Origin: Burkholderiales bacterium | GTDB taxonomy: Bacteria; Pseudomonadota; Gammaproteobacteria; Burkholderiales; Ga0077523 | DNA: 14,772 bases | Direction: 5' to 3' | Assembly (NCBI GenBank): GCA_025459035.1 | Contig: JALORJ010000022.1 | Location: 1 to 14,772 of the forward strand | Shown here: one piece after another, positions 5,386-14,765 of the stretch | Numbering within the stretch: position 1 is the first letter of the stretch | How the letters are laid out: every line of letters starts with the position of its first letter | Translations under genes and position numbers: made by a program | The notes under the pieces: model-generated | What the model was told of the DNA's origin: nothing | Database searches by the model: none | The model's input: the letters and a program-made list of their open reading frames with translations, nothing else

Positions 5386-7506
5386 ATGACGAGGCACCGC
5401 CGCGTACCGGCATGCGTGGTGGGGTGCGTGACGGCAGCTGCCTGGCTGGCCGTGACCGACGTCGCAGCGCAGTCGCCGGCACCGGCCGACGACCCCGACG
5501 CCCGCCTCGCGCGTACCGCCGAGGTCGTCGTCACGGCGACCACGCCGGACGGCACACTGCGCACCGCGCCGCACGGCGTGACGGTGATCACCGCGCAGGA
5601 CATCGCGCGCAGTTCGGCGACCTCGCTCGGCACCTTGCTCGGGCAGGAGGCCAACCTTCACCTGCAGAGCTTCTTCGGCACCGATCGCGACGCGACGATC
5701 GACCTGCGTGGCATGGGCGCGACCGCGTCGAGCAACGTGCAGATCGTCGTCGACGGCGTGCGCATCAACGAGCCCGACCTGTCCGGTGCCGACCTCGCCG
5801 CGATCCCGCTCGCGCAGATCGAGCGCATCGAGGTCGTGCGCGGCGGTGGCAGCGTGCGCTGGGGCAATGGCGCGGTCGCCGGCGTGATCCAGATCTTCAC
5901 GAAGCGCGGGCGCGTCGGTACGCCGCAGCTCGATGTGCGCACCGGCGTGGCGTCGTTCGCGACCACCGAGACGCGCATCGGTGTCGGCGGCGGCGCCGGA
6001 CCGCTGAGCGGCCGCGTGACCGTGAACCAGTTCGAGACCGACGGCTTCCGCGTCAACGGCGACGTCACCGCGACCAATGCCGCCGGGGAACTCACGCTGT
6101 CGCCGCAGGGGGCGCTCGACTGGCTCGACGTGACCTTGCGCGTGGCGGTGCACCGCGAGCGGGCCGGCCTGCCGGGGCCCGTCAGTGCAGCGGCGTTCGC
6201 GGGGACCGATGCGCAGCGCCGCGCGAGCAACGCACCCAACGACCAGGGCGAGATCGACGACCAGCGCGCCTCGCTGGTGGCGAACGCCGATCTCGCGCGC
6301 TTCGGTCAACTGCAGCTGCAGGCGGGCTTGCGCGAGCGCGAGAACCCGTACGTGATCGGCTTCACGCCGCTGCTGTCGATCGCCGACCAGGCCGCGAAGA
6401 TCACGTCGCAGCGCCGCGAGGTGTCGGCGCGCTGGACGCGGGATGTCGAGGTCCTTGGCCACACGCACTCGCTCGCGATCGGCGTCGAGGCGCAGCGTGC
6501 CGACTACGTCCGCGCGGAGAACGGCAGCAGCGTCGTCGGCAGCTCGACGCGACGGCCGGGCGCGGCCGATTCCGATGCGGCCTACATGACTGCGGTGCTG
6601 CGCTTCCCCGCCGATCTCGCGCTCACCACCGGGCTGCGGCACGAGCGCTTCGCGTTCGAGAGCGCGGAGCAGCGGTTGCTGGCCGGTGACTGCACCGGGT
6701 CGAACACCGTGTTCGTGCCGGGCGTCGGCATCGTCGTGATTCCGACCGGCTGCGTGAACCGCTTCCGCGACCAGGCCGCGACGCGCGGCACGAGCCGCTT
6801 CACCGCCGGCGAGATCGGCCTCACGTGGACGCCGACGCCGCGCGTGTCGGCCTTCGCGAGCGCTGCCGGCCACTTCCGCAACCCGAACGTCGACGAGCTC
6901 GCGCTCGCCGCGACGAACCTGCGCCCGCAGACCGGACAGACGCTCGAGGCCGGCGTGCGGACCACGGTGCGCGACGACGTCGATGCGTCGGTCACGCTGT
7001 TTCGCATCGCGATCGACGACGAGATCTTCTTCGGCCGCGACGCGGTCACCGGTGTCTCGGTGAACCGCAACTTCGAGCGCCCGACGCAGCGTACCGGTGG
7101 CGAGACCGAAGTGCGCTGGCGCGCCACCGGCACGCTCGTGCTGCGTGCCAACGCAGGCTACGTGCAGCCGCGCTTCGACGGGCTGCCGGGCGACATCCCG
7201 CTCGTGCCGCGCGTGACAGCCAACGCGTCGGCCGAGTGGACCCCGCGCGAATCGGTGCGCCTGACCGTGTCGGTGCGTCACGCCGGCAGCCGCGGCGACG
7301 GCAACGACAGCCCGGCCTCGCCGTACCCGCGCCTCGACCCGTACACCGTGTGCGATGCCGCGATGCGCTACACGGCGGGACGCGCCCAGTTCACCGCCGG
7401 CGTGCTGAACCTCTTCGACACGGTGTACTCGCCGCTCGCGTTCAGCAACACGTTCTATCCGATGCCGACACGGACGCTGTACGCGAACGTGCGCTGGGCG
7501 CTGTAG
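5386..7506 (+). CDS. btuB: BtuB-like TonB-dependent cobalamin receptor
   Basis: Outer-membrane TonB-dependent transporter, 706 residues from the ATG at 5386, which begins a signal peptide (basic start, hydrophobic core, DVAAQ cleavage near 28). A TonB-box-like AEVVVTATTP (45-54) is followed by a complete plug: GVTVITAQDIA (64-74), LGTLLGQEANLHLQ, IDLRGMGATASSNVQIVVDGVRIN (105-128), then IERIEVVRGGGSVRWGNGAVAGVIQIFTK (145-173). A 22-strand-type barrel follows, ending NVRWAL. The plug resembles BtuB-like receptors (short, with RGGGSVxWGxGAxxGVIxI). An extracellular loop carries C436 and C456, possibly a disulfide. No strong ribosome-binding site is seen before the start, so translation may depend on the upstream genes. 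Substrate assignment rests on the cobalamin riboswitch controlling the operon and on the DUF4465 neighbour; another corrinoid is possible. Confidence 0.85.
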   Translation: MTRHRRVPACVVGCVTAAAWLAVTDVAAQSPAPADDPDARLARTAEVVVTATTPDGTLRTAPHGVTVITAQDIARSSATSLGTLLGQEANLHLQSFFGTDRDATIDLRGMGATASSNVQIVVDGVRINEPDLSGADLAAIPLAQIERIEVVRGGGSVRWGNGAVAGVIQIFTKRGRVGTPQLDVRTGVASFATTETRIGVGGGAGPLSGRVTVNQFETDGFRVNGDVTATNAAGELTLSPQGALDWLDVTLRVAVHRERAGLPGPVSAAAFAGTDAQRRASNAPNDQGEIDDQRASLVANADLARFGQLQLQAGLRERENPYVIGFTPLLSIADQAAKITSQRREVSARWTRDVEVLGHTHSLAIGVEAQRADYVRAENGSSVVGSSTRRPGAADSDAAYMTAVLRFPADLALTTGLRHERFAFESAEQRLLAGDCTGSNTVFVPGVGIVVIPTGCVNRFRDQAATRGTSRFTAGEIGLTWTPTPRVSAFASAAGHFRNPNVDELALAATNLRPQTGQTLEAGVRTTVRDDVDASVTLFRIAIDDEIFFGRDAVTGVSVNRNFERPTQRTGGETEVRWRATGTLVLRANAGYVQPRFDGLPGDIPLVPRVTANASAEWTPRESVRLTVSVRHAGSRGDGNDSPASPYPRLDPYTVCDAAMRYTAGRAQFTAGVLNLFDTVYSPLAFSNTFYPMPTRTLYANVRWAL

Positions 7507-7510
7507 TGCC

Positions 7511-8044
7511 GTGCCGCAGTCGACGCTTTCCGACCGTGGCTGCGCCACGACCCCGCCGCTGACCGGCCTGCCACCCGTCGTCGCCCGCGACACGCGCCTC
7601 GTCGTCCTCGGCAGCTTTCCCGGCGAGGCGTCGCTCGCGGCGCAGCAGTACTACGGCCATCCGCGCAACCACTTCTGGCCGATTCTGTCGGCCGTGTGGG
7701 GCGAAGATCTGGTCGCGCTCGACTATCCCGCGCGCCTCGATGCGCTTGCGCGGCGCCGCGTCGGTCTGTGGGACGTGTACGCCGCGTGTCGACGCGATGG
7801 CAGTCTCGATCGCGCGATCCGCGACGCGGTGCCGAACGATCTCGCGCGCTTGCGCGCGCTGGCACCGGGGCTCGAGGCCGTGGCCCACAACGGCGGCGAG
7901 AGCGCGCGGTCGCGCGGCATCACCGCGGCGCTCGGTGTCGCGGTGTACCGCCTGCCGTCGACCAGTCCGGCCAACGCGACCTGGTCGTTCGCGCGCAAGT
8001 GCGACGCGTGGCGCGAGGTGTTCGCGCGTCACGGGCTCGTGTGA
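7511..8044 (+). CDS. DNA-deoxyinosine glycosylase (UDG superfamily, family 6 type)
   Basis: Base-excision repair enzyme expected to remove hypoxanthine (deaminated adenine) from DNA; 177 residues, cytoplasmic. Diagnostic segments are VVLGSFPGEASL (31-42), YYGHPRNHFWPIL (47-59), GLWDVYAACRRDGSLD (85-100), AHNGGESA (125-132) and LPSTSPANA (148-156), the last being the strand and loop that end in the usual UDG-fold SPAN motif. The Asn of RNHFW (N53) is the residue corresponding to the catalytic Asn described for this family. Start is a GTG four bases after the receptor stop, without a good Shine-Dalgarno, which points to coupling with the B12 operon. No functional link to B12 is known. It is the last + strand gene; the next gene faces it. 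Confidence 0.9.
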   Translation: MPQSTLSDRGCATTPPLTGLPPVVARDTRLVVLGSFPGEASLAAQQYYGHPRNHFWPILSAVWGEDLVALDYPARLDALARRRVGLWDVYAACRRDGSLDRAIRDAVPNDLARLRALAPGLEAVAHNGGESARSRGITAALGVAVYRLPSTSPANATWSFARKCDAWREVFARHGLV

Positions 8045-8083
8045 AGCGGGGTGGCGCCCGTGCCGCGGTCGCGGTCGGTCCGG

Positions 8084-8108
8084 CGGCGAGCGGCGGTCGC
8101 GCTCGCCG
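8084..8108. terminator. Hairpin in the convergent gap, possible bidirectional terminator
   Basis: CGGCGAGCG (8084-8092) and CGCTCGCCG (8100-8108) form a perfect 9-bp stem with a 7-base loop, centred between the ends of two convergent genes 70 bp apart. Position favours a transcription end in both directions. There is no T-run on either strand, so it is not a textbook Rho-independent terminator. Confidence 0.45.
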
Positions 8109-8114
8109 AGAAGC

Positions 8115-8726
8115 TCAGAGATCCGTCCGGTAGCGCCCCGCGATGGCCTCGTCGAATCCGCTGACCGCGTCGGGTGCGATGCCTCCGCGCGCGGCGATCT
8201 CCTGCCCGAACGACACGCGCATCGCCTCGGACCACGCGTCCGGTTGCCACAGCCCGGCGCGCAGCAGCGACTTCGCGCAGTGGAAGTAGCAGACCTCGAT
8301 CGCGAACTGCATCACCAGCAGCGCCGGCTTGCCGCGGGCGGCGAAGCGGGCGTTCAGCGCCGCGTCGTCGACGAGTTGCACGCAACCTTCGATGCGCAGG
8401 GTCTCGCCGGTCCCGGGCACGAAGCACAGCAGCGACGCACGCGGATTCGCGAGCAGGTTCTGCAGCGAGAACACCAGCCGGTTGCCGGGTCGCTCCGGGA
8501 TCAGCAGCGTCCGTGCGTCCTCGGCGTGGATGAAGCCGGGTGCATCGCCCTTGGGCGAGGCCATCGACTGACCGCGCGCGTCGGTCGTCGACAGCACCGC
8601 GAACGGGCAACGCGCGAGGAACGCGAGGCCTTGCGGGGTCAGTGCCGAATGCAGCTTCGACGCGACCAGCGGAGACGCGTCGCCGATCAGCCGGCGCAGG
8701 TGCGCGATGTCGCGGATCGCGGCCAT
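8115..8726 (-). CDS. PPOX-type FMN-dependent flavoprotein (DR_2398-like)
   Basis: Protein of 203 residues with a split-barrel pyridoxamine-phosphate-oxidase-like fold expected to bind FMN. Visible signatures are FLARCPFAVLSTTDARG (36-52), MASPKGDAPGF (55-65), LLIPERPGNRLVFSLQNLL (74-92), FVPGTGETLRIEGC (102-115) and CYFHCAKSLLRAGLW (146-160). These closely follow the uncharacterised PPOX subgroup often labelled DR_2398/MSMEG_1061. It is probably a small-molecule or cofactor reductase/oxidase; the substrate is unknown and it is unlikely to be PdxH. It is the last gene of the - strand block, 65 bp behind mmsA, with no strong ribosome-binding site before the ATG. Confidence 0.88.
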   Translation of the reverse strand: MAAIRDIAHLRRLIGDASPLVASKLHSALTPQGLAFLARCPFAVLSTTDARGQSMASPKGDAPGFIHAEDARTLLIPERPGNRLVFSLQNLLANPRASLLCFVPGTGETLRIEGCVQLVDDAALNARFAARGKPALLVMQFAIEVCYFHCAKSLLRAGLWQPDAWSEAMRVSFGQEIAARGGIAPDAVSGFDEAIAGRYRTDL

Positions 8727-8791
8727 GCGCGACCGATCGGGTCAGGCGCCGGTCGGCCCCGGCCGCGCGCGGGCGGGGCGTCGGGGACGGG

Positions 8792-10315
<1,524 letters not shown>

Positions 10316-10332
10316 GCAGAGAGTTTCCGGAG

Positions 10333-10358
10333 CGGTCGGCCGCGCGCGCAGCCGACCG
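10333..10358. repeat. Hairpin between the M81 metallopeptidase gene and mmsA
   Basis: CGGTCGGC (10333-10340) and GCCGACCG (10351-10358) form a perfect 8-bp stem with a 10-base GC loop in the 52-bp gap between the M81 stop and the mmsA start. It is not followed by T residues. It could separate two transcripts, act as a Rho-linked stop, or stabilise an mRNA end. Confidence 0.4.
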
Positions 10359-10367
10359 GAAGAGAGG

Positions 10368-11864
10368 TCAGCGATGGTCCGTCGGGAACGGATCGAGGGG
10401 GTAGATCGGACGGCGCAGGCGCCGGTACTCGAACGCGGTCCAGTCGGACGTGCCGACGCCGGGCGCGTCGCAGAACACGTGGCCCTTCGCGATCGGCAGG
10501 AACACCGGACGGAAGTACATCCGCGACTTCAGCAGCAGATAGCGGCAGCGCGCCGGATCGATGCCGACGCTCGTGAACACCCCGAGGTCCCACGGCTCCT
10601 GGTTGCGCTCGATCACCACGACCTGCGCCGCACCGGTGTCGAGCACCGCGGTGCGCCCCATGAAACAGCGCATGCCGGTGAACTGCGGCCCGGTCACCGT
10701 GTACTCGCCGTCGGTGATCGCACGCACCACGCCGGTCAGCACCAGCGGTTCGCCGCGTCGACCGATCGCCGGCATGTCGATCTTGCCGCCGACGGGCAGC
10801 GTGACGGTGGCGCCGACGCCCGCCGCGATCATCGCCGCCACGGCCTCGGGGTCCCGGACCGGTCCGACGCCGATGCCCGTCAGGCCCGCCGCCAGCGCCG
10901 CGCGCAGCACGGTCATCGTGTCCTGGTTGGCGCCGGACGCGCAGTTGTCGGCGTGATCGAGCAGCAGGATCGGCCCGCCGGTCGCGTCGCCCTGACGCTT
11001 CGCGTCGGCGAGCGCATCGGCGAGCGGCCGGCCGCGGTACACGAAGTCCTCGCGCTGCGCCCACGCGACGTCGAGGATGCGTTCGCACTCCGCGCGCGCG
11101 AACGGCGCATCGCCGTCGGCGACCGTGACCACGCTGATGCCCGCGTCGTGGATGTCGGCCTGCTGGAAGCCGCCGAAGCTGCTGGCCGCGAGCAGGCCGC
11201 GACGCTCGCCCTCGCGCGCCGCGTCGACGAAGTCGCGGTTCGGCGACTCGCCGGTGTTCTGCTTGAGGGTCTGCGCCAGCAGCGGGCGGTTGCCCCACGC
11301 CATGACGGGGCGCACCTCGCCGCGCAGCGCGCGCAACAGGATGGAGCCCGCGAGCCGGCCGGCGTCGTACTGGTCGACATGCGGATAGGTCTTGTAGCCG
11401 GCGATCACGGTCGCGTGCTCGACCATCTGCGCGGTGACGTTCGCGTGCAGGTCCAGCGACACGCCGATCGGTACGCCCGGCACCGCGGCGCGCAGCCGCC
11501 GCAGCAGCTCGCCCTCGCCGTCCTCGAACACGTCGCCGACCACCATCGCGCCGTGCAGGTCGAGCATCACGGCGTCGCAGCCGGCGCTCGCCGCCGCGCA
11601 CAGCAGGTCGCAGAAGCGCTCGAACGCGTCGGGATCGACCGGGCCGCTGGGATTGGCCCACGCCGCGAACGGGGTCTCGACGTGCGCGCCGGCCGTCGCG
11701 GCAAGGTCGAGCATCGCCTTCATCGGCAGGCGCGTGCCGGCCATCGCGTCGGCCGCCGCGCGGCCGAGATACGGCCCGTCGTGGCCACCGAACGCGGACC
11801 ACGGCGTCGGCACCGGCGAGAAGGTGTTGGTCTCGTGCTGCAGCTGGGCGACGACGAGCTTCAC
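10368..11864 (-). CDS. M81 family metallopeptidase (MlrC-like)
   Basis: 498 residues, cytoplasmic (no signal peptide), full length for the family. The N-terminal DUF1485 half carries LQHETNTFSP (8-17), NPSGPVDPDAF (71-81), MLDLHGAMV (100-108), SLDLHANVT (136-144) and YKTYPHVDQYDAGR (157-170). H104, D138, H140 and H162 have the spacing of the zinc ligands proposed for MlrC, with E11 a further candidate. The C-terminal half contains LLLDHADNCASGANQDTM and GVGPVRDPEAVAAM. MlrC of Sphingomonas cuts linearised microcystin peptides, but most homologues have unknown substrates, probably small peptides or amides. The GTG start is 6 bp behind the eutB stop without a clear ribosome-binding site, so translation is likely coupled to eutB. 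This gene occupies the place where eutC normally sits. Confidence 0.9.
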   Translation of the reverse strand: MKLVVAQLQHETNTFSPVPTPWSAFGGHDGPYLGRAAADAMAGTRLPMKAMLDLAATAGAHVETPFAAWANPSGPVDPDAFERFCDLLCAAASAGCDAVMLDLHGAMVVGDVFEDGEGELLRRLRAAVPGVPIGVSLDLHANVTAQMVEHATVIAGYKTYPHVDQYDAGRLAGSILLRALRGEVRPVMAWGNRPLLAQTLKQNTGESPNRDFVDAAREGERRGLLAASSFGGFQQADIHDAGISVVTVADGDAPFARAECERILDVAWAQREDFVYRGRPLADALADAKRQGDATGGPILLLDHADNCASGANQDTMTVLRAALAAGLTGIGVGPVRDPEAVAAMIAAGVGATVTLPVGGKIDMPAIGRRGEPLVLTGVVRAITDGEYTVTGPQFTGMRCFMGRTAVLDTGAAQVVVIERNQEPWDLGVFTSVGIDPARCRYLLLKSRMYFRPVFLPIAKGHVFCDAPGVGTSDWTAFEYRRLRRPIYPLDPFPTDHR

Positions 11865-11870
11865 GGGTTG

Positions 11871-13247
11871 TCAGGCGGCGAGGGTCAGCAGCGGGTGCTT
11901 CGCGTCGGCGGGCTGGAGCGTCGTGGCGTCGGCGAAGATGCCGTGCGCGCGCAGCCATGCCTCGAACTCGGGCGCCGGCGCGAGCCCCAGGACCTGGCGC
12001 AGGTACAGCGCGTCGTGGAACGACGTGCTCTGGTAGTTCAGCATGATGTCGTCGGCGCCCGGCACGCCCATGATGAAGTTCACACCCGCTGTGCCGAGCA
12101 GCGTCAGCAGCGTGTCCATGTCGTCCTGGTCGGCGTCGGCGTGATTCGTGTAGCAGATGTCCATGCCCATCGGCACGCCCAGCAGCTTGCCGCAGAAGTG
12201 ATCCTCGACCCCGGCGCGGATGATCTCGCGCCCGTTCAGGTACTCGGGCCCGATGAAGCCCACCACCGAGTTCACGAGCAGCGGCGAGTAGCGCCGCGCG
12301 AGGCCGTAGGCGCGCGCCTCGACCGTCTGCTGGTCGACGCCGTGATGCGCGTTGGCCGACAGCGCGCTGCCCTGGCCGGTCTCGAAGTACATGCAGTCGG
12401 TGCCGACGGTGCCGCGGCGCAGTTCGAGCGCCATCTGGTGCGCCTCGCCGAGCAGCGCGGCCGTGACGCCGAAGCTGCGGTTGGTCGCCTCGGTGCCACC
12501 GATCGACTGGAACACCAGGTCGACCGGCGCGCCTGCGCGCATCGCTTCCATGGTCGTCGTGACGTGGGTCAGGATGCACGACTGCGTCGGGATCGCGTAG
12601 GTCGAGATGACCTCGTCGAGCATCTTCAGCAGCATCGTGACCTGCGCGAGATTGTCGGTCGCGGGGTTGATGCCGATCACCGCGTCACCACAGCCGTAGA
12701 GCAGCCCGTCCAGAAGGCTCGCGGCGATGCCCTTGACGTCGTCGGTCGGGTGATTGGGTTGCAGCCGGTTCGACAGCCGGCCCGGCAGGCCGATCGTGTC
12801 GCGAAAGCGCGAGACCACCTTCGCCTTGCGCGCCACCAGCACCATGTCCTGGATGCGCATCAGCTTCGAGACCGCGGCGACCATCTCGGGCGTCAGGCCG
12901 GGCGCGAGCGCGGCGAGCACGTCGGGCGTGGTCTCGTACGCGAGCAGCCAGTTGCGCAGGTCGCCGACGGTCAGATGCGCCACGGGCGCGAAGGCCGCCG
13001 CGTCGTGGGTGTCGACGATGATCCGCGTGATCTCGTCGGTCTCGTACGGCACCACGGCTTCGGACAGGAAGGTCTTCAGCGGCAGCGCGGCGAGGGTCAT
13101 CTGTGCGGCGACGCGCTCCTCGGCGCTGCGCGCCGCGATGCCGGCGAGGTGGTCACCCGAGCGCGACGGCGTGGCCTTCGCGAGCAGCGACTTCAGGTCG
13201 GGGAAGGTCCAGGTGGTCGTGCCGACCGTGTGGGCATAGCGCGCCAT
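11871..13247 (-). CDS. eutB: Ethanolamine ammonia-lyase large subunit
   Basis: 458 residues. Catalytic subunit of the adenosylcobalamin-dependent lyase turning ethanolamine into acetaldehyde and ammonia. It aligns by eye over its whole length with enterobacterial EutB (453 residues): RSGDHLAGIAA (29-39), RLQPNHPTDDV (161-171), GCGDAVIGINPATDN (185-199), MYFETGQGSALSA (286-298), ARAYGLARRYSPLLVN (311-326), FIGPEYL (331-337), CYTNHADADQ (365-374) and DDIMLNYQSTSFHD (399-412). The substrate contacts known from E. coli are kept: R161, Q163, N194, E289 and D363 here. Start is the ATG six bases behind GAGG. The enzyme normally needs EutC to bind B12, but no eutC or eutA is next to it in this window; downstream is an M81 peptidase, upstream an FGGY kinase 72 bp away. 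Confidence 0.96.
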   Translation of the reverse strand: MARYAHTVGTTTWTFPDLKSLLAKATPSRSGDHLAGIAARSAEERVAAQMTLAALPLKTFLSEAVVPYETDEITRIIVDTHDAAAFAPVAHLTVGDLRNWLLAYETTPDVLAALAPGLTPEMVAAVSKLMRIQDMVLVARKAKVVSRFRDTIGLPGRLSNRLQPNHPTDDVKGIAASLLDGLLYGCGDAVIGINPATDNLAQVTMLLKMLDEVISTYAIPTQSCILTHVTTTMEAMRAGAPVDLVFQSIGGTEATNRSFGVTAALLGEAHQMALELRRGTVGTDCMYFETGQGSALSANAHHGVDQQTVEARAYGLARRYSPLLVNSVVGFIGPEYLNGREIIRAGVEDHFCGKLLGVPMGMDICYTNHADADQDDMDTLLTLLGTAGVNFIMGVPGADDIMLNYQSTSFHDALYLRQVLGLAPAPEFEAWLRAHGIFADATTLQPADAKHPLLTLAA

Positions 13248-13290
13248 CGGAAGCCTCGCAGCGGCGATCAGGGGGAACGGGTCGATGGTA

Positions 13291-13306
13291 GCGGCGCATG
13301 CGCCGC
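13291..13306. promoter_or_regulatory. Perfect 16-bp palindrome upstream of eutB
   Basis: GCGGCGCATGCGCCGC is a perfect 16-base palindrome, 44 bp before the eutB start and 14 bp behind the end of the kinase gene. It could be an operator for a dimeric regulator of eutB, or in RNA a 6-bp hairpin with a CATG loop ending the kinase message. No T-run follows on the - strand. A weak TACCAT (-10-like) lies just downstream on the - strand, with no convincing -35 box. Confidence 0.4.
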
Positions 13307-13319
13307 GCCAGGCGACCGG

Positions 13320-14765
13320 TCAGGCGCGCCAGCCGCGGACGCGTTCGACCCCGTCGGCGAACCGGGCGCGCTGCTCGGCCGACAGCGGTGCCTCTGGCGT
13401 CACCACTCGGTCCGGCGGTGCGACGTCGGGCAGCGTCGCGACCGGGCCCATGCCGGCGCCGACGAAGGCGAGCTGGCAGATGCCCAGGCCGGTCAGGTCG
13501 GGGCTCGAAGGCACGATCACCTCGCGGCCGAGCGCCCGCGCGAGGAAGTCGACGAAGTAGCGACTGAGCACGAGCCCGCCGTCGACCGACACCGGGCCGG
13601 TGACCGGAACGGCGGCATCGAGCGCCGCGACAGCCTGGGCGCTGCGCAGCGCGACGCCTTCGAGGGCGGCGCGCACCAGGTCCTCGCGCGTCGTGTCCAG
13701 ACCGATGCCGATCCACGCGCCGGCCGCGCTGCGATCCCAGTAGGGACACGCGAGCCCCGACAGCGCCGGCACGAACACGAGCCCGCGTTCGAGCGCGCTC
13801 GGGCCGTCGAAGCGCGACAGCTCCGGCGTGCTGCGGAACAGTCCGAGCGACTTCACCCAGTTCAACGCCGAGGCCGCGTTGTAGACGCCGCCGTCGACGG
13901 CGTAGGTCGTGTCGCGGCCGATGCGCCAAGCGACGGTCGGCAGCAGTCCGCCGGTGGTGCGCACCGGCGCGTCGCCGGACACCGCGAGCGCGAACGCACC
14001 GGTGCCGAACGTGATCTTGAGTCGCCCGCGCGCGTGGCAGCCATGGCCGAACAGCGCCGCCTGCTGATCGACGGCGCTCGCACCGAGCGGTGCGTGCACG
14101 CGCTCGACGACGCCGAAGTCGTGCACGTTCGGCACGATCGGCGCGAGCAGTTCGATCGGCACGCCGAACAGCCGGCACAGCTCCGCGTCCCACTGCCCGG
14201 TCGCGAGGTTCATCAGGCCGGTGCGCGACGCGGTGGTGATGTCGGTCGCGTACGTGCCGGTCAGGCGGTCGATGAAGAAGCTGTCGCTCGTGCCCAGCCG
14301 TAGTCGGCCGCGGGCCGCGAGCGCCTTCGCCTGCGGGACTTCGCGCAGCAGCCACGCGAGCTTCGAGGCCGAGAAGTACGGATCGAGCGGCAACCCGGCC
14401 CGCTCGAGCGACAGCGCCTCGGCGCCGTCGGCCTTCAGCCGTTCGACATCGGCCTGCGTGCGGCTGTCCTGCCAGACGATCGCGCGGTACACCGGCTCGC
14501 CGGTGTCGGCGTTCCACGCGACGACGGTCTCGCCCTGGTTGCACAGCCCGAGCCCCTCGACGCGATGCGCGTAGTCGAGGCACTGGTGCACGTTGGCGAG
14601 CAGTTCGTCCGCGTCGTGCTCCACCCAGCCCGGCTGCGGGTGGAACTGCTGGTGCTCGAAGGCGCAGATCGGTTCGAACTCGCCGTCGTTGAACAGGCGG
14701 AAGGCCTTGGTGGCGGTCGTGCCCTGATCGATGCCGACGACGTAGCGCTGATGCTCTTCAGCCAT
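13320..14765 (-). CDS. FGGY-family carbohydrate kinase, glycerol-kinase-like
   Basis: 481 residues; ATP-dependent kinase of a polyol or sugar, cytoplasmic. Layout follows GlpK: phosphate-1 loop GIDQGTTATKAF (11-22), QPGWVEHD (44-51), IVWQDSRTQ (96-104), DPYFSASKLAW (128-138), VDQQAALFGHG (232-242) with catalytic Asp 233, FGTGAFAL (253-260), ALSGLACPYWD (334-344) and the FGGY-type VSVDGGLVLSRYF (392-404). In E. coli GlpK glycerol is held by R83, E84, W103, Y135 and D245; here E79, W98, Y130 and D233 are kept but the Arg is Gly (NQGET, residue 78). The substrate is therefore probably not plain glycerol. The ATG is 7 bases from the window edge, so its promoter and any upstream partner are not visible. 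It is the first visible gene of the - strand block. Confidence 0.88.
   Translation of the reverse strand: MAEEHQRYVVGIDQGTTATKAFRLFNDGEFEPICAFEHQQFHPQPGWVEHDADELLANVHQCLDYAHRVEGLGLCNQGETVVAWNADTGEPVYRAIVWQDSRTQADVERLKADGAEALSLERAGLPLDPYFSASKLAWLLREVPQAKALAARGRLRLGTSDSFFIDRLTGTYATDITTASRTGLMNLATGQWDAELCRLFGVPIELLAPIVPNVHDFGVVERVHAPLGASAVDQQAALFGHGCHARGRLKITFGTGAFALAVSGDAPVRTTGGLLPTVAWRIGRDTTYAVDGGVYNAASALNWVKSLGLFRSTPELSRFDGPSALERGLVFVPALSGLACPYWDRSAAGAWIGIGLDTTREDLVRAALEGVALRSAQAVAALDAAVPVTGPVSVDGGLVLSRYFVDFLARALGREVIVPSSPDLTGLGICQLAFVGAGMGPVATLPDVAPPDRVVTPEAPLSAEQRARFADGVERVRGWRA

Noticed and set aside
4810..7593. A 927-codon open frame on the - strand opposite the DUF4465-type and BtuB-like genes.
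   Set aside because: Shadow of the real genes: Arg-rich, no domain, and the sense frames carry signal peptides and family motifs.
8727..8791. GC-rich gap between mmsA and the PPOX gene, considered for a terminator or promoter.
   Set aside because: Only short overlapping GC stems; no T-run and no -35/-10 pair on the - strand.
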